The notes below the pieces were generated by a model. The model saw only the letters and a program-made list of their open reading frames with translations, ran no database searches and had not been told where the DNA came from. DNA of 64,000 nt from Flaviflexus massiliensis. Its GTDB lineage: Bacteria; Actinomycetota; Actinomycetes; Actinomycetales; Actinomycetaceae. The DNA lies in NCBI RefSeq assembly GCF_001375495.1, contig NZ_LN831057.1, forward strand, positions 434,001 through 498,000. Reading direction: 5' to 3'. This document shows positions 8,797 through 17,553 of this stretch, one piece after another (the first letter of the stretch is position 1; every line of letters starts with the position of its first letter). A program made the position numbers and the translations under genes.

Positions 8797-9606
8797 GTGT
8801 CAAAGTTGAGAACCGTCGCCTTCGGGGCGGGTGCCGTGATTGCTGGAAGCCAGGTCATGGCGCGCAGAGCGCGCCGTGTCTCCAACCAACGCAAACCCTT
8901 CGCCCGCTACTGGGAGCAGTCCAATCTTGCGATCATCTCCAAGATTCACCGCAACCGCCAAGCCGGCATCGCCGACCCACTGATCTACGTGGCTCTTGGG
9001 GACTCGGCCGCCCAGGGGCTTGGTGCCGAGCATGTCTTCGACGGATATGTTCCGCGTGTGGCAGCCGCGCTGAAGGACATGACCGGGCGCGAGGTCGCAC
9101 TCATCAACCTTTCGGTCTCAGGGGCTGTTATGCCCTCCGTTCTGACCCACCAGATCATGTCTCTCAAGGGCCTCGAATCACAGGCCGATATTGTTCCCGA
9201 CGTCGTCACGCTGGATGTGGGTGGCAACGACGTTGGATACGGTATCGATCGGCATCTGCTTGCCGAATACGTATCCGCACTCACCGCATCCCTACCACCC
9301 GGCACGTTCATCTCCGACGTCCCCTCCTTCGGCCCCGGACCATTCGGAGCACGTGCCAAAGAACTGTCCTCCATGATCCACTCCTATGTGGACCGGGATG
9401 GTCACCACCTGGTTGAGCTTGAGAAGTTCACCAGCTCGCTGCCGCTTGCCAGCTATCTCTTCCGCTACCATTCAACGGACCTGTTCCACCCGAACACGCA
9501 CGCCTACCAGCATTGGGCACAGCTGTGGGCGGAAAGGATCGCACCCACCCTCAATGCCCCCACGGTCGAGATAGCGGATGTGGCAGCGTATCAGCCCTGG
9601 GCGTAG
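8797..9606 (+). CDS. SGNH/GDSL-family hydrolase
   Basis: The 269-residue protein shows the SGNH esterase blocks: block I YVALGDSAAQG with the nucleophile Ser70, block II around INLSVSGAVM, block III DVGGNDVGYG with the oxyanion Asn, and block V DLFHPNTHAY with catalytic Asp228 and His231. The N-terminus (KLRTVAFGAGAVIAGSQVMA) is weakly hydrophobic with arginines after it and may be a membrane anchor or a poor signal peptide. Start is GTG 8797 with AGGGG upstream. Likely an esterase or lipase acting on an unknown ester. Confidence 0.82.
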   Translation: MSKLRTVAFGAGAVIAGSQVMARRARRVSNQRKPFARYWEQSNLAIISKIHRNRQAGIADPLIYVALGDSAAQGLGAEHVFDGYVPRVAAALKDMTGREVALINLSVSGAVMPSVLTHQIMSLKGLESQADIVPDVVTLDVGGNDVGYGIDRHLLAEYVSALTASLPPGTFISDVPSFGPGPFGARAKELSSMIHSYVDRDGHHLVELEKFTSSLPLASYLFRYHSTDLFHPNTHAYQHWAQLWAERIAPTLNAPTVEIADVAAYQPWA

Positions 9607-9823
9607 TGACCGCCGGAACAAATTGATCTCATAAGAAGTTGCACCCGGGAAGCGCACAAACCGTGATGCACAAAATTGTGAACGATTGTGATTCTCGTGG
9701 AGTGATCGCACGCGACGAGCAATGTGCATTGCAAATCCGTGTACTCCCCACCTGGAATTCTTAGGCAGCTTGCAAACTTCCGTGGCTCCCAAACGGAGGT
9801 CACACAACAACGACGTGGAAAGG

Positions 9824-10915
9824 ATGGCTGTGTCCCAGCTCTTCACCCCCATCACCATCAACAACGTGACAGCGCGCAACAGGGCGTGGATGTCACCCAT
9901 GTGCCAATACTCCGCATCCCCAAGCGGAGACGATCTGGGACGGCCCAATGACTGGCACTACGTTCACTACGCGAGTAGGGGATGGGGAGGGGTCGGCGCG
10001 ATCATCGTCGAATCCACGGCAGTGACAGCGAACGGTAGGATCTCCCCCTACGACCTCGCCATCCACAACGATGACCAGATACCATCCTTCACAAGGCTCG
10101 CGGAACTCATCGTGTCCACCGGCGCGACGCCGGGAATCCAATTGGGCCATGCTGGGCGTAAGGCATCGGGACCGCGTCCCTGGGAACCCGAGGTTCTGCA
10201 CCCGAAGGATTCGGAGCTGGGCTGGGAGCCCGTGGCACCATCACCCATCCGCTTCTCAGGCTCATACGAGACACCCCACGAACTTACTGAGGACGAGATC
10301 CTTGATCTTATTGACTCGTTCGTTGAGGCGGCACGCAGGGCAGTTGAAGCCGGGTTCGAGATCATTGAATTGCACGGAGCCCACGGTTACCTCATTCACG
10401 AATTCCTGTCACCGCTTTCCAATAAGAGAACGGATCGGTGGGGACAGGACCGGATGCTCTTTGGTCTCGAGGTCATCAAAGCTGTCCGCGCTGTCGTGCC
10501 CGGTGTCCTCGCCATCCGCATTTCCGCTACCGACTGGTGCGAGTTCGTTGATGATTCGAGGCAGGGATGGACGGTAGCCGATTCGGTCGAATTCATTCGC
10601 AGGGCCAAGGAACTGGGACTCGACTTCGTCGATGTGTCGACCGGAGGCAATATCCCCGACATTCAGATCCCTGCCGGCCCCGGATACCAGGTGCGATTTG
10701 CTGCACAGATCGCAGAAACCGGAATACCAACCGGCAGCGTTGGCCTTATTACCGAAGCCACCCAGGCTGAGCAGATTGTGCGCGACAGTGCCGACGTGGC
10801 AATCCTGGGTCGCGTGCTCCTTTCCGACCCGTATGTGACGCAAGCATGGCGGGCACGGCTCCGCGAGGAACCCGAGTTCGCCCAGCCCTACCACCGTCAA
10901 CTGATGCGCAGCTAA
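9824..10915 (+). CDS. Old yellow enzyme family NADH:flavin oxidoreductase (YqjM type)
   Basis: FMN-dependent ene-reductases of this family reduce activated C=C bonds with NAD(P)H. The 363-residue protein has the YqjM-type start LFTPITINNVTARNRAWMSP, CQYSA at the FMN site, GIQLGHAGRKA, and the signature HGAHGYLIHEFLSPLSNKRT with the His pair and RWG. It ends with the flavin-phosphate loop LGRVLLSDPYV. ATG 9824 is chosen for its purine-rich GGAAAGG and the family N-terminus; the frame extends 34 codons further upstream without support. The 217-base gap before it shows no other gene. Confidence 0.9.
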   Translation: MAVSQLFTPITINNVTARNRAWMSPMCQYSASPSGDDLGRPNDWHYVHYASRGWGGVGAIIVESTAVTANGRISPYDLAIHNDDQIPSFTRLAELIVSTGATPGIQLGHAGRKASGPRPWEPEVLHPKDSELGWEPVAPSPIRFSGSYETPHELTEDEILDLIDSFVEAARRAVEAGFEIIELHGAHGYLIHEFLSPLSNKRTDRWGQDRMLFGLEVIKAVRAVVPGVLAIRISATDWCEFVDDSRQGWTVADSVEFIRRAKELGLDFVDVSTGGNIPDIQIPAGPGYQVRFAAQIAETGIPTGSVGLITEATQAEQIVRDSADVAILGRVLLSDPYVTQAWRARLREEPEFAQPYHRQLMRS

Positions 10916-10977
10916 CGACCGATACGCAGCTAATACAGGAGCTGTGCTTCTCTAGTTAGGAGCTGGGTAGGATGATT

Positions 10978-11007
10978 GTGGGGGTGAGCCGGTCAGCTCA
11001 CCCCCAC
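10978..11007 (+). terminator. Terminator hairpin after the flavin oxidoreductase
   Basis: GTGGGGGTGAGC (10978-10989) pairs perfectly with GCTCACCCCCAC (10996-11007) around a 6-base loop. It lies 62 bases past the stop codon and 25 bases before the left end of the IS481 element, so it also shields the element from readthrough. Confidence 0.8.
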
Positions 11008-11032
11008 AACTATCTTGATTGTCTCGATTGAT

Positions 11033-12113
11033 ACCTAGTTGTAATCTCCAGTGAGGTTGGGTACGCGGCTGGCTGGTGGTTGACCTTTGAGTGAGGTGTG
11101 GCCTCGGTGGTGATTGTAGTCGTGTAGCCCTTCAGGGAAGGTAGCGACGCGTTCGTTCTCTGATGTGTAGGGCTTGGCGTAGGCCCATTCCTCGAGCATG
11201 GTGCGGTTGTAGCGTTCGACCTTGCCGTTGGTCTGGGGCCGGTAGGGCCGGGTGCGTTTGTGCGTGATGTCCTCGCCTAGCGCCTCGGCGAACGTCTTCG
11301 ATCGGTAGCACGAGCCGTTGTCGGTCAGCACGCGTTTGACTCTCACACCACAGGACTCGAAGTAGCTGTTCGCCCGCTGCCAGAATCCGGCTGCGGTTTC
11401 CTTCTTCTTATCGGCCAGTGTCTCGACATACGCCAGCCGGGAGTGGTCATCGACCGCATTATGCACATAGGCATACCCAGGGCGCTGGTTCGTAGCCGTG
11501 TCGGTCTTGTTCCTCTTTCCTGCTTGGCGGCCCAGGACTTTGCGTCCTCCACCGTCGGGGATCCGGCCGAGCTTCTTGATGTCCACGTGCACCAAGTCGC
11601 CGGGGTGCTCGTAGCGGCGGATCGTCCGCCCGGTGGCTCGGTCCTGCCAGGTGAGCCTGGCCGTGCCATCACGCGACAGCACCCGGTGGACGGTCGATGG
11701 GTGGATTCCCAATTTGTGACCGATGCGGTCCGGTCCCCATCGCCGGCCCACCCGCAGGGCAATGATGCGCCGCTCGCGCCGCTTGGGAGTCTGTCGTGGG
11801 CTGTGGTGGGGGCCGACTGGAGCGGTCATGCATCCCTGCCTCACCCTCGACACGGAAACGGGCAGCTCAGCTTTGGGCGGTACTGACCGAGACTTGGAAC
11901 CGCTCCGTAGCCCGCCGGTAGGACCAGCCGTCTTCGACGATGCATTTGGCGAGCTCGAGACGACCCTTGGGAGACAGGAACGCGTTAGGGTGGGACATGA
12001 AGACCTCCGGGGGAAAGTGTGAACTCTGACAAGCTCCACCTCGCCCGGAGGTCTTCTTCATGTCACTCAACCACGCCGCATGTATCTAAAGTCTGTGGAG
12101 ACTACACCTAGGT
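11033..12113 (-). mobile_element. IS481-family insertion sequence, inactive
   Basis: The element of about 1.08 kb is bounded by imperfect inverted repeats: ACCTAGTTGTAATCTCCA at 11033-11050 and, inverted, TGGAGACTACACCTAGGT at 12096-12113, matching at 16 of 18 positions. The transposase gene reads leftwards and its stop codon lies inside the left repeat, as is usual for IS481. A possible GAT target duplication flanks it, which is too short to rely on. The transposase is broken, so the copy cannot move by itself. Confidence 0.8.
11035..11998 (-). pseudogene. IS481 transposase, nonsense and frameshift
   Basis: The reading starts MSHPNAFLSPKGRLELAK and runs through a helix-turn-helix (GWSYRRATERFQVSVSTAQ). 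A TGA then stands where the family has Trp. The same frame continues AARFRVEGEAGMHDRSSRP until a run of five C shifts it by one base. The remaining frame holds an intact integrase core with the DDE residues: Asp in DLVHVDIKKLGRIP, Asp in RVLTDNGSCYRS, Glu in TNGKVERYNRTM. Two independent lesions make it a pseudogene; no programmed-frameshift signal is evident. Confidence 0.85.
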
Positions 12114-12353
12114 GATGGCACTGCTGCAGCAAGCGACCGCGTTCGCCACCTCATTGAGGATGAGACCAGGGGCGGGGGCCGGATTATCATGCTCAGCCCC
12201 GGCGTGACCATGCTGGTCACCGTCGGTTTCTCTCCGGCCGTCCCCGTTCCCGACGGCGCCACTATTCTCACGTGTCTCGCGGCCGTATAGCATCATTACC
12301 CGGATGCCGGCGGGTACTCCATTCGGGCACGTGGTGATTGCCAAGAAGCATTC
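12114..12353. other. Gap between IS481 and the nuclease gene
   Basis: About 240 bases with no supported gene. A plus-strand frame (about 12139-12290) reads with coding-like composition (RIIMLSPGVTMLVTVGF and on) up to a TAG at 12288-12290, but has no start and no recognisable family. It may be the tail of a gene cut by the IS481 insertion. That is a guess. Confidence 0.3.
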
Positions 12354-13634
12354 TTAGGCGGTGTCGGCGGGTGTCTGCGAGATGCGAGCTCGGTACCAGT
12401 CCGATTCCTCGAGCTTTGTCTCGAACTCCCGAATTCGAGCAAGCCCAGCGTTGAGAGAGTTATCCAATTCGACCAGGTCTTCAGGCGAAACATTCCTCGG
12501 ATCCATTTCCATGGTCGTCTCGGGTAGCAGGAAGATGTTGTACAGTCTGTCGCGCTTGTTATGGCCGGCCAGTTTCCACGGACTTTCCGGAGCCGTCCTC
12601 AGATATTCCGCTGTTTCAATTAGCTGAGACTTTCTGTTTCCAGTTGCTGATGATTCGTTGAAGACAAGTTGGATATTAAACTTGATACGTGAACGGTTGC
12701 TGTCAATCGCAAGTTCGTAGTTCCAAAACGTCAGCCCATCCCAAGCGTCAGTTTGTGAGGTTTTGGGGAGCAGATTCAGCATCGTTTCTGTATAGAAGCG
12801 ATAGCGGAACCACGATCCCTTTTGGTCCGGGCGCGACTCGGATGCGAAGGAGGGAAGGTTCTCCTTCCCCCACTCGATGACTTTTGCCTTAACGAGTTCT
12901 GAATAGTCGGGGAGATGCTTGATGATCAGATCGATGGCTTTCTGATGCTTGCGATAGATGCGCGCAACGATGTCATCGAGTTCGGGATCCGTCACGATAT
13001 TTCTCCTGATCATGTCAATGTAGGAATCGATGAGTAATTCGGCTGTCGTGGTGAGCTGCGCACCCGATCGCGCCTGCGCGATGATGTCGGTGAGGTCGGC
13101 GTAGGACACGGAGGCCCACTGATCAGGATTCGACGACTCCGCGCCGTCTGGGGTGAGGTACACCCGCAAGACATCGTAACTGGGGAAGTTCCTGTCGATG
13201 ATCGATTGGTAACGACGGAGCTGGTTGTCGTGCTCGCCCGACCAGATCTTGTTCTCGAAAGCGACCAGAACTTTGTCCCTGCCATTGACCGCCAGGATGT
13301 CAATGTGCTCGTATTCGCGTCGGATCTCGAAGTTGACCGGATCCATTTGGAGCAGCTTAAAGCCGAGGGGGTCATCAACCAGCGATTGCGAGGCGACATA
13401 CTGGAAGAGGTGCTCCAACACTGCGCCGTGAAGACCGTGGGATTCCATCGGATCCAAGAGCCAGCCGATCATCGTAGAATGGCGGATTTCGTTGTGCGCT
13501 AGATTCAGGATCTCAAAGATGTTGTCACGCACGAGCCACGGGTTAAGTTCCTCGAGCGACGCAACATCGAGCAGAAACGCTTGGAGGGCTTGCCTGCCCT
13601 CAGTATTCGCTTCTTTATCGGCGCCACCTGTCAT
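12354..13634 (-). CDS. PD-(D/E)XK nuclease family protein, probable defence nuclease
   Basis: The 426-residue protein matches the PD-(D/E)XK group whose members begin with an ExRHS-type helix and act as restriction-like or defence nucleases. Seen here: HNEIRHSTMIGWLLDP with Glu49, the active-site strand EYEHIDILAV with Asp112, then VLVAFENKI with Glu127 and Lys129 and a following Gln-rich helix (HDNQLRRYQ). The C-terminal half (about 220-400) is unassigned and may bind the target. The start has no ribosome binding site, but TAGACT lies 6 bases before the ATG on the minus strand, so the message may be leaderless. It is divergent from the helicase-GmrSD pair, suggesting one defence locus. Confidence 0.75.
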   Translation of the reverse strand: MTGGADKEANTEGRQALQAFLLDVASLEELNPWLVRDNIFEILNLAHNEIRHSTMIGWLLDPMESHGLHGAVLEHLFQYVASQSLVDDPLGFKLLQMDPVNFEIRREYEHIDILAVNGRDKVLVAFENKIWSGEHDNQLRRYQSIIDRNFPSYDVLRVYLTPDGAESSNPDQWASVSYADLTDIIAQARSGAQLTTTAELLIDSYIDMIRRNIVTDPELDDIVARIYRKHQKAIDLIIKHLPDYSELVKAKVIEWGKENLPSFASESRPDQKGSWFRYRFYTETMLNLLPKTSQTDAWDGLTFWNYELAIDSNRSRIKFNIQLVFNESSATGNRKSQLIETAEYLRTAPESPWKLAGHNKRDRLYNIFLLPETTMEMDPRNVSPEDLVELDNSLNAGLARIREFETKLEESDWYRARISQTPADTA

Positions 13635-13754
13635 GAGTTGAGTCTATCTATGTTTCGGTCAGTATTGGGACATTTTCGTAGATCCGAGCCTCGGTTCGTA
13701 GCGTCGCCTCTTTCGACCGGATGACTGTCATTGTGTCTGTTGCTGGCCAATGAT

Positions 13755-14198
13755 CTACCGCTGTTCGGTCGGCAAGGTTGTTTGCCTCGTCCGTGAGTGA
13801 CCAGGTGTCTCCTGTCGCGATCGAATGCTGGCCAGGCCAAGGGCTCTGCCTCGCTCACGTGGATCATCGCAGAAGTAGGGGAGAGTGTGATCCTCGAAGA
13901 ACTCACGAGCGGTGATAAAAGCTTCCTCAACCGTATTCGGGTCATAGCCAAGAGCGAGCGCGTGCTCAGCTTCCTTGCGTAGAAAGGCCAGAGTCTCCTG
14001 GCCTGTCATGCCTCGAATCGCCCATGCGTTCTTCACGCTATCCGAGGCAAGAGCGGCCACGTCTGGCATTGAGTCTTGTGAATAGCGTCGCGTCAGTTTC
14101 ATGAAGGTGCGGCAATCATCGTCTTCTTCGGGCTCGAGGTGTTCGATGATGGAGGGGCAGAAAACCGCATACTCCCCGCATCCCACACAACGATCCAT
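13755..14198 (-). CDS. Small cysteine-containing protein of the defence cluster, unknown
   Basis: A 147-codon minus-strand frame with gene-like codon use. The product starts MDRCVGCGEYAVFCPSIIEH with a CxxC plus a further Cys, possibly a metal site. A helical region follows (TRRYSQDSMPDVAALASDSV, then LAFLRKEAEHALALGYDP). The last 20 residues are basic and low in structure. GAGG lies only 2 bases before the ATG, which is short, so the true start may be internal. It sits 120 bases upstream of the nuclease gene on the same strand and could be its partner. No family recognised. Confidence 0.5.
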   Translation of the reverse strand: MDRCVGCGEYAVFCPSIIEHLEPEEDDDCRTFMKLTRRYSQDSMPDVAALASDSVKNAWAIRGMTGQETLAFLRKEAEHALALGYDPNTVEEAFITAREFFEDHTLPYFCDDPRERGRALGLASIRSRQETPGHSRTRQTTLPTEQR

Positions 14199-14570
14199 AT
14201 CCTCGAAGAATCTCCAGTAAGCATCCTGAATACTTCAGCAGTGCTCGTGGTAAAACTCGCGAACGAATCATGCAGCGTTCTCACCGGAAACATGTTCGAA
14301 GGGGCGAATGTCAGCCTCGTACCACCAGTAGCTACTAATTCGCCGATCAGATGCGTTGATCCAGGCGAATGGCGAAACGATGCGCCCCAGATCCGATGTC
14401 ATGATGTCCCCTTACTGCGTATTCTCACGGTAGTAGAGGCTGTGGACACACATGGACGAACAGTTTTCAGAGGACGGACCGGTACTTTGCCGTCCTGGTC
14501 GGTCACACGTGGTTTTGACGATCAGAGCGCCGCGTTTCGGCTACGCTGCTCTGTAGGCGAAAGGAGCGGG
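14199..14570. other. Divergent promoter region of the defence cluster
   Basis: This 372-base gap separates the minus-strand small protein from the plus-strand helicase. The helicase frame is open through most of it, but that stretch encodes nothing resembling the family N-terminus and lacks a start with a binding site. It most likely holds promoters for both directions. I see no clear operator or hairpin. Confidence 0.4.
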
Positions 14571-17519
14571 ATGACTGAGCAGTCAGCGGTGTACACCGAC
14601 ACTCTCTTCGGCTATATCAACCGCACTCTTCCCGCCTCGAAGAAGTACTCTCCCCAGCTCATCTCCAACACCGGTGAAGCGACGATGCTCACCGCGATCA
14701 ACTCCCTGCTGGGAAGCTGTCAATCGTTCGTCTTCTCCGTAGCCTTTATTTCTTCCGATGGTTTGGCGGCCCTCAAGAACGCCCTCGTAGAGACGAAGGC
14801 GCGCGGCACGATCATCACCTCGACGTACCTGGACTTCAACGATCCCGATGATCTGCGCGAGCTCCTCCTGCTGGAGAACTGCGACGTGTATCTGGCCGAT
14901 GAAGAGCGGGGCTTCCACGCCAAGGGCTATATCTTCAACCACGAGGCCGGTACCACCGCCATTGTCGGCTCGTCGAACCTCACCGCCTACGCCCTCAAGG
15001 TCAATGCTGAATGGAACCTCAAGTTCTCCGCTGAGCGGGACGGCGACGTGGCGAGCCAGCTTGCTGACGCTGTGCAGTTCCAGATCGGGCGCGCTCAGCC
15101 GCTGACTGAGGAACTCATTTCCGCTTACGAGCGGCGCCGCCGGCGCCGTGTCATCGTCACCGGTGACGATGACACACCCTTGGAGGCAAACGATTCGTCG
15201 GTGGTGATTCGGCCGAATGCGATGCAGGCCGATGCTCTCGAAGAACTCGACAAGCTGTACGCGGCGGGGGAGAAGCGCGGGCTCATCATCTCCGCCACCG
15301 GTACGGGCAAGACGATCCTCGCGGCGCTCGCGGTCAAGAACGTCGATCCTCATCGAGTACTCTTCCTTGTCCACCGCGAACAGATCGCGAAGAAGGCGGC
15401 ACTGGAGTTCCAGAAGGTTCTCGGCCTTGCCGATCACGAGATCGGGTTCTTCGGCGGAGGAACGCAGAACATTGATGCTCGCTTCACGTTCGCGACCGTA
15501 CAGTCGCTGTCCAAGGGGGAGAACCGGCGCATATTCGCCCGCTCTCACTTCGACTACATCATCATCGACGAAGTGCACCGCAGTGGTGCCGGCACGTACC
15601 GGAAGCTCATCGACTACTACACGCCAGGCTTCCTTCTTGGCCTGAGTGCAACGCCTGAGCGTACGGACGGGTTCAACATCTTCGAACTCTTCGATTACAA
15701 CGTGCCCTACGAGATCCGGCTCCGGGATGCTCTGGGAGCGAAGATGTTGTCTCCGTTCCACTACTACGGGATCACCGATTACACCGATGGTTCACAGCGG
15801 TCGATGACCCGGCAGTCCAGCTTGGAGGAGCTCACGAGTGATGAGCGGGTCGACTACATCGTCTCCAAGCTTCGGGCCTACGGGCGTGCCCGCGGTGTGT
15901 GCGGCCTCATCTTCTGTTCGCGGAACGAAGAAGCGACTCGATTGGCATCCATGCTCAACGAGCGTGCCATTGACGGTCGACCACTGCGAAGCCGGGCACT
16001 GTCTGGCGCGAACACCCAAGAAGAGCGTGAGCAGGGCATTGTTGACCTCACCGAGGGCCGTCTCGACTACCTCATCACCGTCGACATCTTCAACGAGGGC
16101 ATCGACATTCCCGCTATCAACCAGGTGGTGCTCCTGCGACCCACCCAGTCCGCCATCATCTTCACCCAGCAGCTCGGGCGCGGCCTGCGCAAAGCTGCTG
16201 GCAAGACCCACGTGCGCGTCATTGACTTCATCGCGAACTACGACACGAACTATCTCATTCCCGTTGCCCTGGGTGGTGTCCAGGACGGCTCGAAGAACAC
16301 GGTGCGCAAGCACGTGAGGAGCCCGGATGTTCAGGGCGCCTCGACCATCAGTTTCGAGCGCATCGCCCAGGAGCGCATCCTCTCCTCGCTCGACAAGGTG
16401 AAGCTTGCGGCTCGCCGCGAAATCCGATACGACATCAACACGCTCATGCAGCGCCTGCAGAGGGTCCCTCGGTTGGGCGACTTCGTCAACTTCGAGCTCC
16501 TATCCCCAAATATCGTAGCGGCGGCTGAAAAGCCCTTCAACTATTGGTCCCTGCTGCATCTCCTCAAGTTCGTCGACCATGGACCCACGTTACTGGAGAA
16601 GAACTTCTTGTCGTTCCTCTCAGTGGAACTACTGGCAGGGAAGCGCCCCCACGAGTTGCTCATTCTCCGGGAGCTGCTCAACCGTGGTGGCCCCATGGGA
16701 CTGACGGATGTTGCTTCCCTGTTGGCCGGGGCCGGCACGACATCGGCTCCCGAGGTCGTCGCGTCCGCCGTGCGGGTGGTCACCGGCAAGTTCTTCAAGG
16801 ATATTGACCGTGCTCGTTTCGGTGGCGTCGCTCCTGCGACCATTGATGATCGCGGCCTTGTGCTCGATCCGGATTTCGCCACCCTGTATCGCGCGTACAA
16901 GCCGACGGACGATTTACATTCGAGCGAGTGGGCGACGTCCTTCCGTGCCCACGTTGATGATCTCATCGACACGGGGCTCCGACTGTGCAGGATCCGTGGC
17001 AACTGGCAGGGTGGCCTCAACCTTGGCGACCAGTACACGCGTAAGGACGTGTGTCGCCTGCTTGGATGGGACCAGAACGAGACCGCCACCATGTTCGGAT
17101 ACAAGGTGGATGAGAATACGAAGACTGCCACGATCTTCGTCACCTACCACAAAGGGCCAGATACTGACCTGTCTGTCTCCTACGAGGACGAGTTCCTCAG
17201 TCCACGAGACATGGTGTGGTTCTCAAAGTCAGGCAGAACGACGAGTAGTCCGCTGGAGAAGAAGATTCTTTCGGGTGCCTACACCATCCACCTGTTCGTG
17301 AAGAAGCACGACTCCGAAGGAGCCGAGCACTACTACCTCGGTACTGTCGATCCACAGGGTGCTGTCGACACGTTCATGCCCGGCAAGGACAAGGATTTGC
17401 CTGTCATCAAGGTTGACCTTGAGCTTGACTCCGCCGTTGAAGAATCGTTGTACGAGTACATGCTCAGTACCGACTCGTCAGAACTGTGCCCCGATGTGTC
17501 GGGGGCGAAGATACGATGA
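14571..17519 (+). CDS. PLD-nuclease/SF2 helicase/DUF3427 protein
   Basis: The 982-residue protein joins three modules. Residues about 35-175 are a phospholipase-D-like domain with one HxK motif (GFHAKGYIFNH, His116 and Lys118, then IVGSSNLTAYAL). Residues about 210-560 are an SF2 helicase: Walker A SATGTGKTILAAL (244-248), IIIDEVHRSG (333-336), LGLSATPERTDGF and motif VI IFTQQLGRGLRKAAGK. The rest (about 640-980) matches the DUF3427 region seen in such proteins. This architecture occurs in defence islands, where it is expected to translocate on and cut foreign DNA. ATG 14571 follows AAAGGAG. GmrSD-type gene follows after 34 bases, so the two are probably co-transcribed. Confidence 0.9.
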   Translation: MTEQSAVYTDTLFGYINRTLPASKKYSPQLISNTGEATMLTAINSLLGSCQSFVFSVAFISSDGLAALKNALVETKARGTIITSTYLDFNDPDDLRELLLLENCDVYLADEERGFHAKGYIFNHEAGTTAIVGSSNLTAYALKVNAEWNLKFSAERDGDVASQLADAVQFQIGRAQPLTEELISAYERRRRRRVIVTGDDDTPLEANDSSVVIRPNAMQADALEELDKLYAAGEKRGLIISATGTGKTILAALAVKNVDPHRVLFLVHREQIAKKAALEFQKVLGLADHEIGFFGGGTQNIDARFTFATVQSLSKGENRRIFARSHFDYIIIDEVHRSGAGTYRKLIDYYTPGFLLGLSATPERTDGFNIFELFDYNVPYEIRLRDALGAKMLSPFHYYGITDYTDGSQRSMTRQSSLEELTSDERVDYIVSKLRAYGRARGVCGLIFCSRNEEATRLASMLNERAIDGRPLRSRALSGANTQEEREQGIVDLTEGRLDYLITVDIFNEGIDIPAINQVVLLRPTQSAIIFTQQLGRGLRKAAGKTHVRVIDFIANYDTNYLIPVALGGVQDGSKNTVRKHVRSPDVQGASTISFERIAQERILSSLDKVKLAARREIRYDINTLMQRLQRVPRLGDFVNFELLSPNIVAAAEKPFNYWSLLHLLKFVDHGPTLLEKNFLSFLSVELLAGKRPHELLILRELLNRGGPMGLTDVASLLAGAGTTSAPEVVASAVRVVTGKFFKDIDRARFGGVAPATIDDRGLVLDPDFATLYRAYKPTDDLHSSEWATSFRAHVDDLIDTGLRLCRIRGNWQGGLNLGDQYTRKDVCRLLGWDQNETATMFGYKVDENTKTATIFVTYHKGPDTDLSVSYEDEFLSPRDMVWFSKSGRTTSSPLEKKILSGAYTIHLFVKKHDSEGAEHYYLGTVDPQGAVDTFMPGKDKDLPVIKVDLELDSAVEESLYEYMLSTDSSELCPDVSGAKIR

Positions 17520-17553
17520 TGGTCGAGACTAACCGCGCGGGAATGGATATCCA

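Noticed and set aside
14139-14570. Upstream extension of the helicase frame by 144 codons
   Set aside because: The added residues match nothing in the family, overlap the divergent small protein gene, and ATG 14571 has a strong ribosome binding site and the family N-terminus.
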